NCBI GenBank assembly: GCA_003134815.1
Contig: PLCO01000053.1
Coordinates: 1-64,000 of the forward strand
DNA from: Acidobacteriaceae bacterium
GTDB lineage: Bacteria > Acidobacteriota > Terriglobia > Terriglobales > Acidobacteriaceae
Reading direction: 5' to 3'
DNA: 64,000 nt
Below the pieces are notes generated by a model. The model did no database searches, had not been told where the DNA came from, and saw only the letters and a program-made list of their open reading frames with translations. A program made the position numbers and the translations under genes. The number at the start of each line of letters is the position of its first letter. Position 1 is the first letter of the stretch. Of this stretch, positions 18,274-25,339 are shown in pieces.

Positions 18274-19310
18274 GCGTGCTGGCGTGCCCAATTCCCTTTG
18301 CGGCAGATGAATTCATTCTGCTCGGCCATGGTTCAGGCGGACGCCTGTCCGCGAAATTGATGGAAGACGTGTTCCTCCCCGCATTTCGCAATCCCGCACT
18401 GGAGCGCATGGACGATCAGGCGGTCTTCAATGTGCCGGCAGGCCGCGTGGCGATGTCGACCGACACGTATGTGGTCAAGCCAATGTTTTTCCCGGGCGGA
18501 AATCTGGGCGAGCTGGCAGTTTATGGCACCGTGAACGACCTGGCCGTGGGCGGAGCAACGCCGAGATATTTGAGCGCGGGCTTTGTGCTGGAAGAAGGGT
18601 TGTCGCTCGAGACACTGAAACAATTGGTGAATTCGATGGCCGCGGCGGCTCGCAGATGCGGCGTGGAGATTGTGACCGGCGATACCAAGGTCGTGGAAAA
18701 GGGCAGCGGCGATGGCGTTTTTATCAACACAACAGGTGTCGGCTTCGTGCCGGAAGGAGTGAGCTACTCCGCTGCCAACGTGAGGCCGGGTGACCGGATC
18801 GTGCTGAATGGCTCGCTCGGTGAGCATGGCATTACGATTCTTGCGCAGCGCGAAGGTCTCGAACTCGGCGGCGACTTGCGTAGTGATGCGGCCCCGCTGC
18901 ATGAGCCTTGCGCGGCGGTGATGAAGGCCGCGCCCCGGCTTCATGCGATGCGGGACCTGACTCGCGGCGGCTTGAGCTCCGCGTTGAATGAGATCGCGCG
19001 CAGCGCGCGGGTGGGCATCGAGATTGAGGAGCGCGCAATTCCCATTTGCGACCAGGTGCGGGGAGCCTGCGAGCTGTTTGGGTTGGACCCGTTGTATGTG
19101 GCCAATGAGGGCAAAATGATTACGTTTGTTCCTGAGGAAGAAGCCCAGGCCGCAGTGGCCGCGATGCAGGCCAATGAACTGGGCCGTCAAGCACGCATAA
19201 TCGGCGTGGTCACCGAGCGTCACCCGCGCATGGTGGTATTGCGGACCACCCTGGGCACGGAGCGGATCGTGGACATGCTGGCGCAGGACCAGTTGCCGCG
19301 CATTTGTTAG
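18270..19310 (+). CDS. hypE: Hydrogenase carbamoyl dehydratase
   Basis: A 346-residue PurM-like ATP-binding protein that dehydrates the thiocarboxamide on its own C-terminal Cys to give the cyanide ligand. The N-terminal [18 protein letters not shown] and the ATP-site motif [11 protein letters not shown] are present, and the chain ends in the diagnostic LPRIC, whose Cys is the carbamoyl acceptor. The start at 18270 forms ATGA with the hypD stop; the track start lies 63 bases too far upstream, inside hypD. Confidence 0.96.
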   Translation: MSVLACPIPFAADEFILLGHGSGGRLSAKLMEDVFLPAFRNPALERMDDQAVFNVPAGRVAMSTDTYVVKPMFFPGGNLGELAVYGTVNDLAVGGATPRYLSAGFVLEEGLSLETLKQLVNSMAAAARRCGVEIVTGDTKVVEKGSGDGVFINTTGVGFVPEGVSYSAANVRPGDRIVLNGSLGEHGITILAQREGLELGGDLRSDAAPLHEPCAAVMKAAPRLHAMRDLTRGGLSSALNEIARSARVGIEIEERAIPICDQVRGACELFGLDPLYVANEGKMITFVPEEEAQAAVAAMQANELGRQARIIGVVTERHPRMVVLRTTLGTERIVDMLAQDQLPRIC

Positions 19311-19325
19311 CAGAGGGAATCGCCC

Positions 19326-19745
19326 ATGCATGAGTTGGCGCTTGCGGAATCGATAATGGATGCGGTGAGCCGGGAGTTGGAAGCGTATCCCGGCGCGACG
19401 CCCCTTCGCGTTGGCGTGAAAGTCGGCGTGATGGCCGCTGTAGATGTAGACGCGTTACGATTCTGTTTCGAGATTGCGGTGCGCGGATCCGAGTGGCCCC
19501 TGTTAAAGCTCGACGCCGAAGTCATTCCGGGCGAGGTGCATTGCCTCACCTGCGGCCACCGGACGCGCGCAGAATCCACCGTGCTGGATTGCGAGCGATG
19601 CGGCTCAACGCAAACCGTAATGCATGGGTCGGATGAATTGGATCTGACTTGTCTGGAGGTAGAGCGGGATGGAAACGATCACGTTGAAGCAGAAGGTGCT
19701 GAGCGAGAACCAGAGAATTGCCACAGCGCTACGCCAGCGTTATGA
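19326..19745 (+). CDS. hypA: Hydrogenase nickel incorporation protein HypA, with C-terminal extension
   Basis: A 139-residue nickel chaperone. MHELALAESIMDAV gives the nickel-binding His2, and a zinc site is formed by CLTCGHRTR and CERCGS. HypA is usually about 113-118 residues; here roughly 25 extra residues (after LDLTCLEVERDG) are read in a different frame over the first 77 bp of hypB. The extension is acidic and has no recognised motif. Function: with HypB, delivers nickel to the large subunit. Confidence 0.93.
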   Translation: MHELALAESIMDAVSRELEAYPGATPLRVGVKVGVMAAVDVDALRFCFEIAVRGSEWPLLKLDAEVIPGEVHCLTCGHRTRAESTVLDCERCGSTQTVMHGSDELDLTCLEVERDGNDHVEAEGAEREPENCHSATPAL

Positions 19746-20370
19746 CGCGGCAGGGCTGCTGTGCCTGAATCTGATTTCGGCGCCGGGCTCCGGCAAGACC
19801 GCGTTGCTTGAAAAAACGCTCGAAGCGCTGGGCCGCGAAGAGCCGTCAAGAAGATTGCGCGTAGCCGTGCTGACCGGAGACATTCAGACCGACAACGATG
19901 CTCGCAGGCTCGCGCGCTACGGCTATCCGGTGAAGCAGATTACGACCGGCGGTACTTGTCATCTGGATGGGACGATGATCGAGCGCGCGCTGGCGGACTG
20001 GAAGCTGGACGAGATTGATCTGCTCTTCATCGAAAACGTGGGCAACCTGGTGTGCCCGTCGAGTTACGACTTGGGCGAACATGCCAAGATCGTGCTGCTC
20101 TCCGTCACCGAGGGCGACGACAAGCCGCTGAAATATCCGTCGATCTTTTTCAAGTCCGAGCTATTTCTCATGACTAAAGTAGACCTGCTGGGGCTGGTGC
20201 CGTTCGATGCCGATGAGGCGGAGCGCAATGCGCGGCGCATTCATCAGGGGATGGAAATTGTGCGTTGCTCGGCCACGAAAGAGGGCGGCCTGGATGGGTG
20301 GTTGAAGTGGCTTGAGGCCAGGCTGGAAGCAGTTCGCGAGGGTCTTCATGCAGGGGTCGCCAGCAATTGA
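19669..20370 (+). CDS. hypB: Hydrogenase nickel incorporation GTPase
   Basis: A 233-residue SIMIBI-class GTPase that powers nickel insertion. Seen are the P-loop SAPGSGKTALLEKT, LTGDIQTDNDARRL, the metal-site motif GGTCHLDGTMIE, FIENVGNLVCPSSYDLGE and the base-recognition MTKVDLL. It lacks the His-rich nickel-storage N terminus found in some homologues. GGAGG precedes the ATG, and its start lies inside hypA. Confidence 0.95.
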   Translation: METITLKQKVLSENQRIATALRQRYDAAGLLCLNLISAPGSGKTALLEKTLEALGREEPSRRLRVAVLTGDIQTDNDARRLARYGYPVKQITTGGTCHLDGTMIERALADWKLDEIDLLFIENVGNLVCPSSYDLGEHAKIVLLSVTEGDDKPLKYPSIFFKSELFLMTKVDLLGLVPFDADEAERNARRIHQGMEIVRCSATKEGGLDGWLKWLEARLEAVREGLHAGVASN

Positions 20371-22804
20371 CAAGCCGGTCAGTGGCGAGCCGGCTTGCAA
20401 CGAATCTGAGCCGAAGATTTCGCGAGCGCCGGAGCTGATGCCCGCGCTGAAACCTGCAATTGCCCGGCGCAGGATTCGCGTGCGCGGCGTGGTGCAGGGT
20501 GTTGGCTACCGTCCGTTTGTGTTCCGTTTAGCCGAGGAAGAGGAGCTTGTAGGTTGGGTGACCAACGATAGCGAGGGCGTTGTTGCCGAAGTTGAGGGAG
20601 ACCCGACGCAGATCGAGCGATTCATAGGGAGACTGAGCGAGGAGTGGCCGCCTCTGGCGCGTGTGGATGCTGTTGAGTCCGAAGCGATAGACGCGACACT
20701 TGAGACAGGATTCATCATCCATGCAAGTGAGCGAGGAGCGGAAGCGCGCACCGGAATTCCGGCCGATGCTGCGACCTGCCCGGATTGTCTACGCGAACTT
20801 TTTGATACCAACGATCGACGGTATGGATACCCCTTTCTGAATTGCACCAACTGCGGCCCGCGATTCACGCTGACCAGAAGCGTTCCCTATGACCGGCCGC
20901 AGACCTCGATGGCGAATTTTCAAATGTGCCCTGAGTGCCAGCGAGAGTACGACGATCCGCGTGATCGACGCTTCCACGCGCAGCCGAATGCATGCGCAGT
21001 GTGCGGGCCTCGGCTCATGTTCGTCGACGCGCCCGGCGCGACCGCGAAAGCCGTGGCCGGCTCGCCGCTTGAAGAAACAATCTCCCGGCTCCTGCGCGGC
21101 GAAATCATTGCCATCAAGGGCGTGGGCGGATTTCATCTCGCCGTGGATGCGGAAAAGAGTGCTGCCGTGCGCAGGCTGCGCGAGCGCAAACATCGAGCCG
21201 GCAAGCCATTTGCGGTGATGGTAAAAGATGAGGCCGCGGCCGCGCATTTGTGCAAGATGAGCGAGGCAGAGCGACGGCTGCTGACGAGCGTGGAGCGGCC
21301 AGTAGTCCTGATGAGAAGACTGGAATCAACGACGCTGGAAATCGATGATGGGCCGCACATCGCAGCCGAAGTTGCTCCCGGATTACCGGAGCCCAGTCTG
21401 CCGTGGCCCAGTCTCCCATGGCTCGGGATTTTTCTTCCTTACGCGCCGCTCCATCATTTGCTATTTGTCGACGGCAGGCTGAAAGCGTTGGTGATGACCA
21501 GCGCTAATCTTTCCGACGAACCGATCTGCATTGATAACGACGAGGCGAGGGAACGGCTGGCTGGGATCGCCGATGGCTTTCTGCTGCATGATCGCGAGAT
21601 CCTGCAGCGCTGCGATGACTCTGTGATGGCTGTGGTGGAAGGCGAGCAGCAGTTCCTGCGCCGGGCTCGTGGATATGTTCCGCTGGCAGTGCGTTTGCCG
21701 GTAGCGGCACGGCCCTTGCTGGCCGTGGGCGGCCAGATGAAGTGTGTGTTTACACTCGCGCGCGGGCATGAAGCATTTCAAAGCCAGCATATTGGCGATC
21801 TGGAATACCTCCCAGGCATGGATTTTTTTGAAAGCGCTCTCGCGCACATGCAGAAGACGTTCGATGTGCGGCCCGAGTGCGTGGTGCACGATCTGCATCC
21901 GGAGTATCTGTCCACGCAATGGGCACAGGAACAAACGGAGAGTCGCGGCATCAGGCGCATGGCGGTGCAGCATCATCACGCTCATATTGCGGCGTGCATG
22001 GCGGAGCACGGCGTCACCAATCAGGTGATTGGGATCGCGCTCGATGGCTCGGGCTTTGGCAGCGATGGAACGGTTTGGGGCGGCGAGGTATTGATTGCCG
22101 ATCTGTGCGACTTCAGGCGTGTAGGGCATCTGCGCGCGTTGCCCATGCCCGGCGGATCGAAGGCAGTGGAACAGCCGTGGAGAATGGCGATGAGCGCAGT
22201 ATGGAGTTTGCTGGGCGAAGATGCCGCGCGCGAACTGACTTGGCCAGAGCAAGATGAAAAACTCTTGCTCGCATGGATGCGGCGTGGGCCTGTTGGCCCG
22301 CTTACCTCGAGTTGTGGAAGGTTGTTCGATGCGGTGGCCGCGCTGGTGACTGGCCGGGCCGCAGTTGATTATGAAGCACAGGCGGCCATCGAGCTTGAGG
22401 GGTTGGCCGATGAAGGCGAATGGGGAAGCTATGTAGCTGACGTCGTGGCGGGTGAAGACGGTTGGTTGATTGAGCCGCGAGCGATGTTGCAACAACTGCT
22501 TGAAGACAGGCGCACGGGCGTGAACGCAGCAGTGATGAGTGCACGCTTCCATTCCTGGGTAGCGCGCAGCTTTGCGCTGGCGGTACAACACGCGCGTGAA
22601 AGCACGTTGCTGACCCGAGTATGCTTGTCAGGCGGAACGATGCATAATCATTTGCTTACCCGATTGTTGAAGTGTGAGTTGAACGCGATGGGGTTCGAGG
22701 TGCTGCTGCACCGGGACGTAAGCCCGGGCGATGGCGGATTGAGTTACGGTCAGGCGGCAGTGGCCGCAGCGCGAATGAATGCGGAGTTCGATCGACCTGG
22801 TTAG
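20348..22804 (+). CDS. hypF: Carbamoyltransferase HypF
   Basis: An 818-residue enzyme that makes the thiocarbamate precursor of cyanide on HypE from carbamoyl phosphate. Domains in order: acylphosphatase (RVRGVVQGVGYRPFVF, about 43), two zinc-finger pairs (CPDCL/CTNC and CPEC/CAVC, about 143-220), a YrdC-like domain (about 230-420), and the Kae1-like carbamoyltransferase with VQHHHAHIAACMAEHG (about 540). I chose ATG 20348, overlapping hypB; ATG 20438 is an alternative. A short 15-bp duplication gives the LPWPSLPW stretch at about residue 355. It ends the hyp operon and is convergent with tRNA-Cys. Confidence 0.95.
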   Translation: MQGSPAIDKPVSGEPACNESEPKISRAPELMPALKPAIARRRIRVRGVVQGVGYRPFVFRLAEEEELVGWVTNDSEGVVAEVEGDPTQIERFIGRLSEEWPPLARVDAVESEAIDATLETGFIIHASERGAEARTGIPADAATCPDCLRELFDTNDRRYGYPFLNCTNCGPRFTLTRSVPYDRPQTSMANFQMCPECQREYDDPRDRRFHAQPNACAVCGPRLMFVDAPGATAKAVAGSPLEETISRLLRGEIIAIKGVGGFHLAVDAEKSAAVRRLRERKHRAGKPFAVMVKDEAAAAHLCKMSEAERRLLTSVERPVVLMRRLESTTLEIDDGPHIAAEVAPGLPEPSLPWPSLPWLGIFLPYAPLHHLLFVDGRLKALVMTSANLSDEPICIDNDEARERLAGIADGFLLHDREILQRCDDSVMAVVEGEQQFLRRARGYVPLAVRLPVAARPLLAVGGQMKCVFTLARGHEAFQSQHIGDLEYLPGMDFFESALAHMQKTFDVRPECVVHDLHPEYLSTQWAQEQTESRGIRRMAVQHHHAHIAACMAEHGVTNQVIGIALDGSGFGSDGTVWGGEVLIADLCDFRRVGHLRALPMPGGSKAVEQPWRMAMSAVWSLLGEDAARELTWPEQDEKLLLAWMRRGPVGPLTSSCGRLFDAVAALVTGRAAVDYEAQAAIELEGLADEGEWGSYVADVVAGEDGWLIEPRAMLQQLLEDRRTGVNAAVMSARFHSWVARSFALAVQHARESTLLTRVCLSGGTMHNHLLTRLLKCELNAMGFEVLLHRDVSPGDGGLSYGQAAVAAARMNAEFDRPG

Positions 22805-22829
22805 CCGACGGACACACTATTGATAGGTT

Positions 22830-22904
22830 TGGAGGCGCGGGCCGGGATCGAACCGGCGCATAAAGGTTTTGCAGACCTCTCCCTTACCACTTGGGTACCG
22901 CGCC
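22830..22904 (-). tRNA. tRNA-Cys (GCA)
   Basis: On the minus strand GGCGCGG pairs with CCGCGCC as acceptor stem. The anticodon loop CTGCAAA gives GCA, the T arm is GCCGG-TTCGATC-CCGGC, the discriminator is U, and CCA is encoded. The U discriminator is as expected for tRNA-Cys. It follows tRNA-Gly on the same strand. Confidence 0.93.
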
Positions 22905-22983
22905 TTGGGTTGCCTGCCTCACGGGTTGCGGATCGGCCCATTCCACTCTTTACCCAGCTCAATGGCGCCGGGGAAATACGGAA

Positions 22984-23058
22984 TGGAGCGGGAGACGAGA
23001 CTTGAACTCGCGACCCTCGCCTTGGCAAGGCGATGCTCTACCACTGAGCTACTCCCGC
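22984..23058 (-). tRNA. tRNA-Gly (GCC)
   Basis: On the minus strand GCGGGAG pairs with CTCCCGC. The anticodon stem-loop CGCC-TTGCCAA-GGCG reads GCC, the T arm contains GTTCAAGTC, and TCCA is encoded at the 3' end. It lies 79 bp upstream of tRNA-Cys and probably shares its transcript. Confidence 0.95.
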
Positions 23059-23062
23059 TTAG

Positions 23063-23174
23063 ACCGGTTCCTGAGTTGTTGTAGCCCTTTCAGAAGTCGT
23101 GCAAAGTGGCTCTTTCTTGAGGAAAGAGCCACTTGAGTGCAATGGCTTCGGGATACAGTAACTCAGGAACCGGT
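23063..23174 (-). other. 112-nt long hairpin directly in front of tRNA-Gly
   Basis: The ends are a perfect 15-bp inverted repeat (ACCGGTTCCTGAGTT and its complement). In the centre is a second perfect stem of 13 bp (AAGTGGCTCTTTC) with a 5-nt loop, and the middle part can partly pair (TGCA with TGCA). On the minus strand it starts about 8 nt after the expected transcription start and ends 4 nt before the tRNA, so it would be transcribed as a leader. It could be a small RNA processed off the tRNA, or a MITE. No 4.5S or 6S RNA signature is seen. Confidence 0.6.
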
Positions 23175-23188
23175 GTAACGCAAGTTCG

Positions 23189-23217
23189 AGTATACCGGGC
23201 TGCCGAAACCGGGTCAA
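23189..23217 (-). promoter_or_regulatory. Sigma-70-type promoter for the tRNA-Gly/tRNA-Cys transcript
   Basis: On the minus strand TTGACC and TATACT are separated by exactly 17 bp. Transcription would start near 23182 and run through the hairpin, tRNA-Gly and tRNA-Cys. Confidence 0.7.
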
Positions 23218-23369
23218 ACCTGTTCCGCCCGCTGCGAATAGTTCTTTAGGGCCACGATTTTGCGGGTCAAGATTTCGGCTGCGCGCGACGCTGAGTCAAT
23301 CGCAGTCGAACCTCGTTCGAACGCAATTGAGCGTGGTCCATCGAGCCATCCTTTCGTATCCACGCCGGA
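23218..23369. other. Spacer between the divergent tRNA and rpsT promoters
   Basis: No coding or RNA gene is visible. A CGAAC-N3-GTTCG palindrome at 23307-23319 was noted but has no supported role. Confidence 0.4.
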
Positions 23370-23398
23370 TTGACCCGCCCCGCAAATTCCCGTAGACT
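23370..23398 (+). promoter_or_regulatory. Sigma-70-type promoter for rpsT
   Basis: TTGACC and TAGACT are separated by 17 bp, about 120 bp before the rpsT ATG. The leader of about 115 nt contains a 16-bp near-direct duplication (TTTCCTGAAAACCAGG-like, about 23449-23480) that could be part of a control structure. Confidence 0.6.
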
Positions 23399-23520
23399 TA
23401 GAGACTGCGAGGGATGTGGCTGGAGCCGCTTCCTACACCGCATCAATTTTCCTGAAAACCAGGTTTCCTGAGAACCGGGACCACCCCTGCAATTCAGGCT
23501 TTGGAGATGGAAGCACAACC

Positions 23521-23799
23521 ATGGCAAACCACGTATCGGCGCTCAAGCGCGCCCGCCAGACCGTAACCCGCACCGAAGTGAATCGCGCCAACCGGAGCCG
23601 CGTGCGCTCAAGCCTGCGCAGCCTGCGCGAGGCGCTGGTCAAAGGCGACGCAAAAGAAGCACAGTCGCAGTACCGGGCCACGGTTTCTGCTCTCGACAAG
23701 AGCGTGCAAAAGGGCGTTTTGCACTCGAATACCGTTTCCCGTTACAAGAGCCGCTTGAACACCCGCCTTAAGGCTCTCGCCACCGCCAAGGCAAAGTAA
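23521..23799 (+). CDS. rpsT: 30S ribosomal protein S20
   Basis: A 92-residue basic protein that binds 16S rRNA in the body of the small subunit. The N terminus [30 protein letters not shown] and the C terminus [20 protein letters not shown] are typical of S20. The track start at 23416 lies in the leader; the ATG at 23521 is where homology begins. It is monocistronic, with its own promoter and a strong hairpin terminator. Confidence 0.96.
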   Translation: MANHVSALKRARQTVTRTEVNRANRSRVRSSLRSLREALVKGDAKEAQSQYRATVSALDKSVQKGVLHSNTVSRYKSRLNTRLKALATAKAK

Positions 23800-23844
23800 C
23801 ACCGCAGCCGCAATCAAGTCACGCAATTAAGTCTTTAGATCAGC

Positions 23845-23870
23845 AAGAGCCGGGAGCGCTCCCGGCTCTT
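23845..23870. terminator. Perfect palindromic terminator after rpsT
   Basis: AAGAGCCGGGAGC is followed directly by its complement, 26 bp in all, then CAATTTT. It separates rpsT from the convergent esterase gene and can act on both strands. Confidence 0.85.
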
Positions 23871-23891
23871 CAATTTTGCGTGCAACCCAGA

Positions 23892-24521
23892 CTACGGCCC
23901 CTTGCGGAGCAGCGGCTTGAGCACGGGAAATAGTGTGCCGGCGATGATCGTGGAGCCTTTTGCAGTGGGATGGATCCCATCGCCCTGAATGGTCCCCGGA
24001 ACGCGAATCAAATCTTTATAGAGCATAGGCACGAGCGCGACGTGGTGCTTTGCCGCGAGATCGCGAAATATCCGATCGAACGAGCGAATGTAATCGGGCC
24101 CGTAATCCGGCGGAAGCGTGATGCCGGCGAGGAGAATCTTCACATGAGCCTTCTCCAGGCTCGTTAGCACCTGGTCAAGATTATTTTGCGTCTGGTTGAC
24201 GGGTAGTCCGCGCAGCCCGTCGTTGCCGCCAAACTCCACGATCACGATGGCAGGGTGCAGGCGCAGCACTGAAGGCAGGCCGGCGACCGCATCCTTGGTC
24301 GTGGCGCCGCTCGTGCCCAGGTTGATCACTTTATACGCGTAGCCCCGAGCTTCCAGCAGCTTCTGCAGGTCCTCTGGATAGGCCTGGCCATCGGGAAGGC
24401 CCAAACCCGCGGTAATGCTGTCGCCATAGCAGACAAGAATTGGCCGGTCGGCGGCAAAAAGCAGCCCAGCCGGCAAGAACAGTAAACAAACTGCGACAAG
24501 AACCGCGCGCCGAACGTCCAC
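23892..24521 (-). CDS. SGNH/GDSL esterase, TesA-like arylesterase/thioesterase I
   Basis: A 209-residue exported hydrolase. A signal peptide (RRAVLVAVCLLFLPAGLLFAA) is followed by the SGNH blocks: CYGDSITAG (nucleophile Ser), the conserved Gly in GTSGATT, FGGNDGLRG (oxyanion Asn) and GDGIHPTAKG (Asp and His of the triad). Size and order match TesA/lysophospholipase L1. It starts with GTG. It lies divergent from a ybbA-ybbP-like ABC pair, exactly as tesA does in E. coli, which supports the name. Confidence 0.88.
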   Translation of the reverse strand: MDVRRAVLVAVCLLFLPAGLLFAADRPILVCYGDSITAGLGLPDGQAYPEDLQKLLEARGYAYKVINLGTSGATTKDAVAGLPSVLRLHPAIVIVEFGGNDGLRGLPVNQTQNNLDQVLTSLEKAHVKILLAGITLPPDYGPDYIRSFDRIFRDLAAKHHVALVPMLYKDLIRVPGTIQGDGIHPTAKGSTIIAGTLFPVLKPLLRKGP

Positions 24522-24607
24522 GTATCAAGTGTAGCCGCGTGCCGGAGCGTGTGGGCCGGGGAACTCCAATGACCAGCCATTTACACTGCGAGTGATGGGA
24601 GAGTGAG

Positions 24608-25339
24608 TTGATTCAAGTTAAAGGCGCGAAAAAGTGGATCCAGAATGGCGCGCGGCGCGTGGAGATTTTGCGGGGCATCTCCCTCGACATTCCCGCTGGA
24701 CAATTCATTGCCATCGTGGGCGCGAGCGGAAGCGGAAAGAGCACGTTGCTCGGGCTGCTTGCCGGTCTCGATTCACCCAGCGAAGGAGAGATCTGGCTGG
24801 ATGGCGTGCCCATCCACAACCTTGCGGAGACCGAGCTGGCGGCGGTGCGCGGGCGCAAGATCGGTTTCGTCTTTCAGTCCTATCAGTTGATCCAAACCCT
24901 CACGGCTCTGGAGAATGTGCTGCTTCCTTACGAGCTCAATTTGGAAGGCAACGGCACTGCGCGGGCGCGGCGCCTGCTTGACGAGGTGGGACTGAAGGAT
25001 CGCGTGGATCACTATCCCGTGCAGCTTTCCGGAGGCGAGCAGCAACGCGTAGCAATCGCGCGCGCCTTTGTGGCCGAGCCGCCCATCGTGATGGCCGACG
25101 AGCCTACCGGAAATCTCGATTCGACAAACGGCCGACTGGTACTCGATCTACTGCTCGACCGGAATCGCAAGGCTGGTACAACGCTTGTTCTCGTGACGCA
25201 CGACCCTGAAGTCGCCAGCCGCGCCGACCGCAGGATTGTGCTGAAAGACGGACTCATCGTCGAGGACACCCTGCCTGGCCCGAGCGAGTCCATCCTCAAA
25301 GAACAGGGAATCAACTCAAACGAGACACGGAATGGCTAA
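24608..25339 (+). CDS. ybbA: ABC transporter ATP-binding protein, YbbA/LolD-like
   Basis: A 243-residue ATPase of the MacB/LolD type. It has Walker [13 protein letters not shown], the Q-loop [18 protein letters not shown], the signature [15 protein letters not shown], Walker [15 protein letters not shown] and an H-loop LVTHDPE. The start is a TTG preceded by GGGAGAG. It overlaps the following permease gene by 8 bp. By homology the pair probably moves lipids or hydrophobic molecules out of the inner membrane rather than importing nutrients; the substrate is unknown. Confidence 0.9.
   Translation: MIQVKGAKKWIQNGARRVEILRGISLDIPAGQFIAIVGASGSGKSTLLGLLAGLDSPSEGEIWLDGVPIHNLAETELAAVRGRKIGFVFQSYQLIQTLTALENVLLPYELNLEGNGTARARRLLDEVGLKDRVDHYPVQLSGGEQQRVAIARAFVAEPPIVMADEPTGNLDSTNGRLVLDLLLDRNRKAGTTLVLVTHDPEVASRADRRIVLKDGLIVEDTLPGPSESILKEQGINSNETRNG

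Noticed and set aside
22820-23136. Small plus-strand ORFs across tRNA-Cys and tRNA-Gly
   Set aside because: They translate the complement of tRNA genes; such ORFs (RAGIEPAHKGF, GDETRLEL-like) are a common annotation artefact.
23063-23174. 4.5S (SRP) RNA or 6S RNA
   Set aside because: Size is near that of 4.5S RNA, but the conserved GUCAGGUCCGGAAGGAAGC-type loop is absent, and the central bubble expected for 6S RNA is not evident.
23307-23319. CGAAC-N3-GTTCG palindrome as a LexA/SOS box
   Set aside because: The spacing is 3 rather than 4, and the neighbours are rpsT and tRNA genes with no SOS role.
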